This document shows positions 35,077 to 42,534 of a DNA stretch of 42,534 nucleotides, piece by piece. Below the pieces are notes generated by a model, which did not search any database, was not told the DNA's origin, and saw only the letters and a program-made list of their open reading frames with translations. Numbering within the stretch: position 1 is the stretch's first letter; each line of letters opens with the position of its first letter. The position numbers and the translations under genes are program-made. Origin of the DNA: Streptococcus saliviloxodontae (GTDB lineage Bacteria; Bacillota; Bacilli; Lactobacillales; Streptococcaceae); assembly GCF_016908655.1 (NCBI RefSeq), contig NZ_JAFBEI010000023.1:1-42534 (forward strand), read 5' to 3'.

Positions 35077-36811
35077 GAAAAAATTATCAGAAATCAAAGT
35101 GCGTCCTATTTTGGAGTCCTTACAGTTTATTAATCAGCATCATTCGTCAGTAGCTCGTTTTGGAGATGGTGAGATTGATTTGATGACAGGTTTGAGCATT
35201 CCTTATCAGTCTTATGATCCTAAACTGGCTGCTTCTTTGAAGCATATTTTACAGACACCAAGTAGTCCAGAACTCTTGGTTTGTTTGCCAGACGTCTTTG
35301 ACGGCTTGGAGCGTTATAATCAAAATGCGCGTCAGTTTTGGAAGGGTCATTTTGAGCGTTATGAGGATTTCTATGAGGAAAACTGTCGGTCAGACTGGTA
35401 TGGTTCTACCTTTTTATCGCGCCCTTACATTGACTTAGAGGACAAGACTGCCTCTGCAGCATATTTCACAGAAATCAAGAAATTATGGCAAGACCGCGAC
35501 ATCTTGCTTGTTGAAGGGGTGACGTCACGCTCTGGTGTCGGAAATGATTTATTTGCCAACGCCACATCGGTATCACGCTTGATTTGTCCATCGCGAGACG
35601 CCTTTGCTTACTATGATGACATTTTGTCTGCTATTATCAAGCACAAAAAGGATAAGTTGGTTATTTTGATGTTAGGTCCAACTGCTAAGGTCTTGACTTA
35701 TGACTTATCTAGGTTAGGGCATCAAGCCATTGATTTAGGGCATATCGATTCAGAGTATGAGTGGTTTCAGATGCAAGCTCCTTACAAAGTCAAGTTGGGT
35801 CATAAGCACACAGCAGAATTCAATGAAGACTTAGATATCACCTTTGTTGACGACGACTTTTACAATGAGCAGATTCTTGAAGTTATTGGGGTAGAGTCTA
35901 AACAAGTTGTTCCGAAAAAAGCAGCGTCTGATCTCATCAGTATTATTGTTCCTGTTTACAATGTGAGAGGTTATCTAGAGCGTTGTTTGACCTCAATTTC
36001 AAAACAAACCCACTCTCATTTTGAAGTGCTTTTAGTCAATGATGGCTCAACAGATGGTAGTGCAGCAATGTGTCAGAGTTTTGTCGAACAGGATTCGCGT
36101 TTCCAACTGTTTCATCAGGAGAATGCTGGTCCATCTGCTGCTCGTAATTTGGCCTTAGACCATGTGTCTGGTGACTATATTACTTTTATTGATTCAGATG
36201 ATTTCATCGAAGAGACTTATCTGGAAAATCTGTTGATGCACCTCAAGGAAACAGGCTCTGATATTGCAGCGACAAGCTTTACCTCCTTCAACGAAGAACG
36301 GTCAAGTTTTCTCTTTTTCCACAATCAGGATAACTATTTCCAACGTGTTTATACTGTTCAAGATTGGTTAGACCAAGAAGGGAATATGAAGCATAACCTG
36401 CATCTGGCCTGGGTTTTCTCACCTCTTAAATTGTATAAGGCAGAGTTATGGGATTTGGTTCGTTTTCCAGTGGGGCGCTTGAGAGAAGATGATGCCACTA
36501 TCTATAAGGTGTATTTGCAGGCTAATCAAATTGCTTATACGAATGCCGGTCCTTACTATTATTCGCAACGTTCAGAAGGCTTATCACGAAACGGTATGCT
36601 CAAGGATGTGGCAACAATGGTGACTAATGCAGAGGAAAGATTGGCTCTTATGGTCCTATTAGGCTATGACCCAAGTAAGCAACTTGAATCTTATCTTGGT
36701 CGTTTACGAAAATGTCAGTCGGATGCTCTTAGTTCTGGTCAAATTAGTCTTTATCAAGAGTTATCTGCTAAGCTTGATTTGTATGACCGATTTCGTCGGA
36801 AAGGGGAATAG
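35069..36811 (+). CDS. DUF1792 (GT-D) - GT2 fusion glycosyltransferase
   Basis: This two-domain enzyme of 580 residues joins a DUF1792 domain to a family 2 domain. The N-terminal DUF1792 domain (about 8-265, GT-D fold) has [12 protein letters not shown] near residue 30, the family's metal/nucleotide site. The C-terminal GT-A domain (from about 290) has [14 protein letters not shown] and DSDD (375-378). The same architecture is known from dGT1 of S. parasanguinis, which extends the Fap1 glycan. I prefer GTG 35069, because GAGGTG sits 6 nt upstream; ATG 35048 lies inside gtf3 without a ribosome binding site. Two activities in one protein would add two successive sugars. Confidence 0.85.
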   Translation: MIKKKLSEIKVRPILESLQFINQHHSSVARFGDGEIDLMTGLSIPYQSYDPKLAASLKHILQTPSSPELLVCLPDVFDGLERYNQNARQFWKGHFERYEDFYEENCRSDWYGSTFLSRPYIDLEDKTASAAYFTEIKKLWQDRDILLVEGVTSRSGVGNDLFANATSVSRLICPSRDAFAYYDDILSAIIKHKKDKLVILMLGPTAKVLTYDLSRLGHQAIDLGHIDSEYEWFQMQAPYKVKLGHKHTAEFNEDLDITFVDDDFYNEQILEVIGVESKQVVPKKAASDLISIIVPVYNVRGYLERCLTSISKQTHSHFEVLLVNDGSTDGSAAMCQSFVEQDSRFQLFHQENAGPSAARNLALDHVSGDYITFIDSDDFIEETYLENLLMHLKETGSDIAATSFTSFNEERSSFLFFHNQDNYFQRVYTVQDWLDQEGNMKHNLHLAWVFSPLKLYKAELWDLVRFPVGRLREDDATIYKVYLQANQIAYTNAGPYYYSQRSEGLSRNGMLKDVATMVTNAEERLALMVLLGYDPSKQLESYLGRLRKCQSDALSSGQISLYQELSAKLDLYDRFRRKGE

Positions 36812-37687
36812 ATGGAAAAAGTTTCAGTAATTGTGCCGGTATTTAATGCAGGTGACTTTCTTAGACCATGCTTAGACAGTATTGTCAATCAGACTTATGA
36901 CAATCTAGAGATTATCCTTGTCAATGATGGCTCAACAGATGGTTCGGCAGCGATTTGTGAGGAGTACCGCCAAAAGGATGCGCGTGTGCGTCTGATCAAT
37001 AAAGCCTTGGGTGGTGGTGGTGTCGGTGCTGCACGTAACTCAGCCTTACCTTTGATAACAGGTGATTATGTTCTTTTTGTGGATAATGATGATTGGCTAG
37101 AGGAAAATCATATTCGTGTTTTATATGATTCCTTGAAGGAAACTGATAGTGATATCGCTGTTGCCAATTTCACAGAATTTATTCAGGAACGTGGGACGTT
37201 TTCGTTTCACCTTCGTCCAGAGGATTATTTTCAACAGGTTTATACGCCTCAGGAATGGTTTAAAAAGCAATATGATGGTCACTTTGCTTTTAGCCAATGC
37301 TTCACTGTTCCTTGGGTTAAGCTTTACAAGGCTAGTTTGTTTGAGAATATTGTCTATCCTGAAAAGGAAAAGGTGGAAGATGACTACACAACTTGGAAAC
37401 TGTATCTAATGGCTGATCGTATTGTCTATTCTAATACCGGTATTTATTTTCACAGAAAGCGTTCGACAAGTGTCACTAAGACGGTAGACAAGTCCTTTGT
37501 CTTTCCTTTGCGTAGCATCGAAGAGCGAGTAGCGATTTTAGCTTTGATTGGTTTTGATATTTCAGAGGAATTAAGAGCTTATCGCTGGCGTTTACAATTG
37601 CATCGTGAGTCTTTTTTGGAGGCTGGTCGAATGCAGGAATATCATAATTGTCTTCAAAAACTGTCTATTTTGGAGAAATGGAAATAG
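36812..37687 (+). CDS. Family 2 glycosyltransferase, paralogue of the first cassette gene
   Basis: This 291-residue GT-A enzyme starts directly after the preceding TAG. It opens SVIVPVFNAGDFLRPCLDSI, then NDGSTDGS (38-45) and DNDD (91-94), where its paralogue has DSDD. A distinctive GGGGVGAARNS loop precedes the acidic motif. KVEDDYTTWKLYLMADR parallels the acidic block of the first gene. It is probably a late step in glycan extension. The Asn inside the DxD motif and the glycine-rich loop suggest a different donor specificity (inference). Confidence 0.87.
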   Translation: MEKVSVIVPVFNAGDFLRPCLDSIVNQTYDNLEIILVNDGSTDGSAAICEEYRQKDARVRLINKALGGGGVGAARNSALPLITGDYVLFVDNDDWLEENHIRVLYDSLKETDSDIAVANFTEFIQERGTFSFHLRPEDYFQQVYTPQEWFKKQYDGHFAFSQCFTVPWVKLYKASLFENIVYPEKEKVEDDYTTWKLYLMADRIVYSNTGIYFHRKRSTSVTKTVDKSFVFPLRSIEERVAILALIGFDISEELRAYRWRLQLHRESFLEAGRMQEYHNCLQKLSILEKWK

Positions 37688-37696
37688 TATAAAACT

Positions 37697-37724
37697 AAAG
37701 GTCTGAAATATTTGGACCTTTTTT
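37697..37724 (+). terminator. Terminator of the glycosyltransferase cassette
   Basis: AAAGGTC (37697-37703) and GACCTTT (37715-37721), 11-nt loop, followed by TTT. It separates the cassette from the adhesin gene, which therefore needs its own promoter. Confidence 0.8.
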
Positions 37725-37973
37725 GCATAAAAAGAAACAAAAGAACCTATTGTAGTAGAAATAAAACTATTATTATCAGAATATTCGAGATATTCAAATA
37801 CATACTTAAAAAAATAATGCTTATATAGTTGTTAAATCGAGGTTTATGATTTTAGAGATGTTTTAAAATTTAATTTATCTTTTCTTTTATTGTTGTATAT
37901 AGGGCAAAAAAATGTTAAAATAAGCAACGGAACTGTAGAATATAGATATATAGGATAACGTAAGGAGAACTGA
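37725..37973 (+). promoter_or_regulatory. AT-rich leader of the adhesin gene
   Basis: About 250 bp of very AT-rich sequence without an ORF. A -10-like TG-t-TAAAAT near 37912-37922 lies about 55 bp upstream of the ATG, and AAGGAG (37961-37966) is a strong ribosome binding site. No clear operator is visible. Confidence 0.45.
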
Positions 37974-40900
37974 ATGAGTAAAAAAAATTTGATCATTCTT
38001 ATGGAGAGTCTTCACGTAAAACACGTGTTAAGATGCACAAATCTGGTAAACACTGGGTAACAACAGTGATGTCACAGATTGGTTTTATCCGATTTATGAA
38101 GAGAGGGACAACAAGTCCTCTTAGGGTAAAAGATGTGACAAGCATGACAGATCGTCATTCTGCTATGATTGGTCTGTTACGTGGAGCAGTAGCTGCAGGA
38201 GCGGTTGTAGGTGCTGGTGCTCTTGTAGAACATGAGGTTTACGCCGATGAAGATGTTGCAACACAGAGCCTAGAGGTTTCTAGTACAACAACTGTCCTTG
38301 CTGGGACTGATACTGTAGCCATGTCAACTGAGACAACTGCTTCAGAGACAACAACTGTTGAGCCGGCACAGACGGAAGTTCAAGTGACTTCAGAAGTGAC
38401 TCAAGAGAGTAGTGAAGCACCGAATTCAGATTTGCAAGTAGCTTCTGTATCAGAGTCTGTTTCGGTGTCAGTGTCAGAATCGGTAATTGAATCAATTTCA
38501 GAATCTGTCTCAGAGTCTGTATCAACATCAATCTCTGAGTCAGTTAGCGAGTCGACATCGGAATCGCTTTCAGCATCTGAGTCACTATCAACATCAGAAT
38601 CTTTGTCATCGTCTGAGTCAGAAAGCAGTAGTCGTTCAGAAGTGTCACAATTAACACCGCGTTCAACTAGAACCACTGATAGTACTAGCACAACGTTAGC
38701 AGAAAATAATTCTGAGCAAGATGTAACACAAGATCGTGCTGATTTGGCGGATGCCATCACTACTCTTAAAGAATCAATAACAGAAGCGAAAAACCGTGGG
38801 ATTGATGTCTCTGTTGAGGCAAAGACTTTACAAGTAGCACAAAGTTTACTTGATGATACTTCAGCAACCTCAACAGCTCTATCTGCTATGGTAGTAACCA
38901 CCCTTGAGACATCGTCAAAATTAGATGAAAAAGAGTTAGTTGGTGCTAAAGCGATTTATTCGAATAGTGTCAGTAATGGTCTTGCAGTAGATTCTGAGGG
39001 TGTTGTTCATGATGATAAGTATCCTAGTGATAAGTACTGGAAAGATACTGCGACAGGACGTTATTCCTTCCAAATCATTGGTTTGACGACGACAGGAACT
39101 CAAGATGGTTCAGATTACTATGCTGTTTTATCAACTGATAGTGACGGTAGCGGTAAACTTTACATGACGATTGTCAAACGTTCTGATAATTCTGTCTATC
39201 GGAATGCCCGTGAAATTTCATCTTCTAAAACATGGGTATACCAGTATGCTAAAGCGAGTGAAAACTGGTATATCACAAAAGGGACAAATACCTACAATAT
39301 CCGCGTAGGTGATGATCCAGTTGAGGTTGATACTCATAAGAACTTGATGTTCCAGGAATATTCGATTTATCAAGATGCTAACACAGAAGCTTATAAACAA
39401 ATTAATGAGTTGATTCCAGGTAAATCAACACAAATAACACAGTACGTCTTGCGTGAGGCTGATGGTACAGAGACAGTTGTTGAAACTAAGACTCTAGAAG
39501 GTCTTGCTGGACAGACTTATACGATACCTGGACCGAAAGAATATGATGGTTATCAATTAGTTGAAGTACCTACGGAAACGGAAGGAACATTCTCTAATTT
39601 TGTTAAAGGGTATACGTTTGATAAAACTTACACTGGTGGATTGACTTTCCGTTATACACAGATTGACGATAAGGGAACCATGAGTGTTGAATTGTTGAAA
39701 AATGGTTCTCCATTTACTGGAGATGTTAATTATCCTGATGGAACAACTAAGCCATATACAGGTCCTATAACTATTGAGCCATTGGGTAATAATGAGGGGG
39801 TTATTGGTGGTAAATATCCATACATCAAGGATACGTATCCAGACCCAACGGACTCTAGGTATGATTTGAATCACTATGTAACGGTGGCAAGTCCTTATAA
39901 AGAGCAAGGACAAAATGTTCGATATGTTTATGAAAAGATTGTCGATAACACATCGCAGAGTGAGTCAGAATCTCTGAAACTCCAATCATTATCAGAGTCG
40001 GCCTCTGAGTCATCGTCAGCATCAATGCGTGAGTCGTTGTCAGAATCTGCTAGTGTATCTGTTTCGGAATCGTTAATGGAATCATTGAGTGAGTCTGCTT
40101 CCGAATCAAGTCTTGAGTCATTGAGTGAGTCAGTCTCAGAATCACAAAATGAATCCCTTTCCGAGTCCCAAAGTGAATCAGTCTCAGAATCGTTGAGTGA
40201 GTCAATCTCCGAGTCAACCAGCGAATCAGTTTCAGAATCGTTGAGTGAGTCAGCGTCAGAGTCGTTAAGCGAATCGGCTTCAGAATCATTAAGCGAATCA
40301 GTGTCAGAATCGCTAAGTGAGTCAGTTTCAGAGTCATTGAGCGAATCAGTTTCAGAATCAATTAGTGAATCGGTCTCAGAATCGTTGAGCGAATCTGTTT
40401 CTGAGTCAACTAGCGAATCGGTATCCGAGTCATTGAGCGAATCCGTCTCAGAATCGTTAAGTGAGTCAATCTCAGAATCCTTGAGCGAATCAGTATCCGA
40501 GTCATTGAGCGAATCAGTTTCAGAATCGTTGAGCGAGTCAGTTTCAGAATCGTTAAGCGAATCGGTTTCCGAATCCACAAGTGAATCGGTTTCCGAGTCA
40601 TTGAGCGAATCAGTTTCAGAATCCTTGAGCGAGTCGGTTTCAGAATCATTGAGTGAGTCCGTATCCGAGTCATTGAGCGAATCAGTATCTGAATCGCTAA
40701 GTGAGTCCGTCTCAGAATCGTTGAGCGAATCAGTTTCAGAATCAATAAGTGAGTCGGTTTCAGAATCGCTAAGTGAGTCGGTTTCAGAATCGCTAAGTGA
40801 GTCCGTATCCGAGTCATTGAGCGAATCAGTATCTGAATCGCTAAGTGAGTCAATCTCAGAATCACTACTCGAATCCGCTTCAGAAACTTCAAGTGAGTCA

Positions 40901-42534
40901 ATCTCAGAATCCTTGAGCGAGTCAGTGTCAGAATCCTTGAGTGAATCAGTTTCCGAGTCATTGAGCGAATCAGTATCTGAATCGCTAAGTGAGTCCGTAT
41001 CCGAGTCATTGAGTGAATCAGTTTCAGAATCCTTGAGCGAGTCACTTTCAGAATCAATGAGCGAGTCGGTTTCAGAATCATTAAGTGAGTCAGTGTCCGA
41101 GTCACAAAGCGAATCAGTTTCAGAATCGCTAAGTGAGTCAGTGTCCGAGTCATTGAGCGAATCAGTCTCAGAATCGTTGAGCGAGTCAGTGTCAGAGTCA
41201 CAAAGCGAATCAGTATCAGAATCGTTGAGCGAATCAGTTTCCGAGTCATTGAGTGAATCAGTTTCAGAATCGTTGAGCGAATCAGTTTCAGAATCGCTAA
41301 GTGAGTCAGTCTCCGAGTCAATAAGCGAATCAGTATCTGAATCCCTAAGTGAATCAGTTTCCGAGTCCCAAAGTGAATCAGTGTCAGAATCGTTAAGTGA
41401 GTCAATTTCAGAATCAACAAGTGAATCAGTTTCAGAATCGTTGAGCGAGTCAATTTCAGAATCGTTAAGTGAGTCAGTGTCAGAGTCAATAAGCGAATCA
41501 GTATCTGAATCGTTGAGCGAATCAGTGTCCGAGTCATTGAGTGAATCAGTTTCAGAATCCTTGAGCGAGTCCGTCTCAGAATCGTTAAGTGAGTCACTTT
41601 CCGAATCATTGAGCGAGTCCGTTTCGGAATCCCTAAGTGAGTCAGTGTCCGAGTCACAAAGCGAATCAGTTTCAGAATCCTTGAGTGAGTCACTTTCCGA
41701 GTCATTGAGCGAATCAGTATCTGAATCGCTAAGTGAGTCAGTGTCCGAGTCCTTGAGCGAATCGGCTTCAGAGTCAATAAGCGAATCGGCTTCAGAGTCA
41801 TTAAGCGAATCGGCTTCAGAGTCATTAAGCGAATCGGCTTCAGAGTCAATAAGCGAATCAGTATCAGAATCCTTGAGCGAATCAGTTTCAGAGTCACTAA
41901 GTGAGTCCGTTTCAGAATCGTTGAGCGAATCAGTATCAGAATCGCTAAGTGAGTCAGTCTCAGAATCGTTGAGCGAATCAGTTTCAGAATCCTTGAGCGA
42001 GTCAATTTCAGAATCACTACTCGAATCCGCTTCAGAAACTTCAAGTGAGTCAATCTCAGAATCGTTGAGCGAATCAGTATCAGAATCAATAAGTGAATCG
42101 GTCTCAGAATCGTTGAGCGAGTCGGTTTCAGAATCAATAAGTGAGTCAGTGTCCGAGTCACAAAGCGAATCAGTTTCAGAATCCTTGAGTGAGTCAGTCT
42201 CAGAATCAACAAGTGAATCCGTCTCAGAATCGTTGAGTGAGTCAATTTCAGAGTCACTAAGTGAGTCGGTTTCAGAATCGCTAAGTGAGTCAGTCTCCGA
42301 GTCATTGAGCGAATCGGCTTCAGAGTCATTGAGTGAATCAGTTTCAGAATCACTACTCGAATCCGCTTCAGAAACTTCAAGTGAGTCAATCTCAGAATCA
42401 TTAAGCGAATCAGTATCAGAATCCCTAAGTGAGTCAATATCAGAATCAACAAGTGAATCCGTCTCAGAATCGTTGAGTGAGTCAATTTCAGAGTCACTAA
42501 GTGAGTCGGTTTCAGAATCGCTAAGTGAGTCAGT
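37974..42534 (+). CDS. Serine-rich repeat glycoprotein adhesin; frame broken at A8 tract, 3' end beyond window
   Basis: This large surface adhesin starts at ATG 37974 with AAGGAG upstream. The protein frame, however, is joined only if the A8 tract (37980-37987) is read as nine A residues, giving [12 protein letters not shown]. In the given sequence the ATG frame ends after 28 codons. The long frame is open from 37982 to the window end (more than 1,500 codons). Domains in order: an SRR-type long signal peptide (KxGKxW at about 38036-38053; hydrophobic core 38160-38230; likely cleavage after YADE near 38250); SRR1 (38444-38639); a non-repeat presumed ligand-binding region (38640-39952) whose end contains a MucBP-like segment; and SRR2 (39953 onward). 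The LPXTG anchor must lie beyond the window. Without slippage, the first in-frame ATG is 38033, which would shorten the signal. Export should need SecA2/SecY2, which is not seen here. Confidence 0.85.
37980..37987 (+). repeat. Poly(A)8 tract at codons 3-5 of the adhesin
   Basis: Eight consecutive A residues directly follow ATGAGT. Nine would place the ATG in frame with the SRR adhesin; eight leads to a stop after 28 codons. A homopolymer at this position is the typical layout of slipped-strand phase variation or transcriptional slippage. Confidence 0.85.
38444..38639 (+). repeat. SRR1: short serine-rich repeat
   Basis: About 65 codons of irregular SES-V/I/L/T repeats, for example [13 protein letters not shown] and later [13 protein letters not shown]. 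This is the first O-glycosylation stalk segment, located between the signal peptide and the non-repeat region as in Fap1, GspB and Srr proteins. Confidence 0.85.
39953..42534 (+). repeat. SRR2: 24-bp serine-rich repeat array running off the window
   Basis: At least 2.58 kb (about 860 codons) of SES-x-SES-L repeats with a 24-bp, eight-residue period. V, I or A occupies the variable place. Three identical interruptions with CACTACTCGAATCC (at 40863, 42015 and 42351) are spaced 1152 and 336 bp apart, both exact multiples of 24. Positions 42200-42294 recur exactly at 42440-42534, 240 bp later. The array forms the glycosylated stalk and is still open at the window end. Confidence 0.95.

Noticed and set aside
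39928..40578. Minus-strand frame rich in DSETDSLND
   Set aside because: It looks like a surface protein, but it is simply the reverse complement of the SRR array in another frame and has no promoter or signal peptide.
40410..42497. Minus-strand open frame of 695 codons through the serine repeats
   Set aside because: It is a by-product of the 24-bp repeat lacking stop codons in that frame. It has no ribosome binding site, and its composition (monotonous Ile/Leu/Thr/Arg) is an echo of SES-x-SES-L. The plus strand has the signal peptide and domain order.
39953..42534. CRISPR-like regular repeats
   Set aside because: The units are contiguous 24-bp coding repeats with no unique spacers, fully explained by the SRR protein.

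Overview
The window looks like a chromosomal segment of a Streptococcus of the salivarius group (S. salivarius, S. vestibularis or S. thermophilus are the best guesses). The grounds are low-GC Firmicute gene style, a partial TCA operon (acnA-gltA-icd), the gene order nrdHEF / acnA-gltA-icd / ptsHI / gapN that I recall from S. mutans, an SMK-box metK leader, and a serine-rich repeat adhesin with its glycosyltransferases. Species assignment is inference; no database search was possible.

Layout. 1-1101: the 3' remnant of an LPXTG wall-anchored repeat protein without start or signal peptide. 1185-2259 (minus): lrgA-lrgB. 2547-5160 (minus): two overlapping ComD/BlpH-like membrane sensor kinases with no response regulator beside them; the second lacks the ATP-binding motifs. 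5494-9230 (minus): class Ib ribonucleotide reductase nrdH-nrdE-nrdF, with a terminator and a separate promoter before nrdF. 9231-9545: a divergent control region with a tandem NrdR-box pair and two perfect GlnR boxes. 9546-14537: acnA-gltA-icd, which makes 2-oxoglutarate for glutamate. 14607-16729: ptsH-ptsI. 16739-18478: gapN with two candidate promoters and an unexplained perfect palindrome. 18566-19710 (minus): a DEAD-box RNA helicase. 19806-20477: udk. 20552-25851: a leucine operon, with a leader-peptide attenuator, leuA-leuB, a small DUF1294 membrane protein, and leuC-leuD. 25880-28854: a GNAT acetyltransferase, free methionine-R-sulfoxide reductase, dnaX and a small membrane protein. 28835-29773 (minus): birA. 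29902-31268: SMK riboswitch and metK. 31670-33020: murA. 33206-37724: a four-gene glycosyltransferase cassette. 37974 to the window end: a giant serine-rich repeat (SRR) adhesin that runs off the edge.

How the parts work together. Most of the window is housekeeping metabolism with well-readable regulation: NrdR, GlnR, leucine attenuation and a SAM riboswitch. The accessory and most interesting part is 33.2-42.5 kb. There, glycosyltransferases of the Fap1/Srr type (Gtf3-like, a DUF1792-GT2 fusion and two paralogous GT2 enzymes) lie directly upstream of the adhesin they probably decorate. No Gtf1/Gtf2 priming enzymes and no SecA2/SecY2 genes are visible here, so priming and export must be encoded elsewhere.

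The adhesin's expected ATG, with a strong ribosome binding site, is out of frame with the rest of the protein because an A tract at codons 3-5 has eight A residues where nine are needed. This is a candidate phase-variation or transcriptional-slippage switch, or a sequencing error. The orphan sensor-kinase pair is the second unexplained system.
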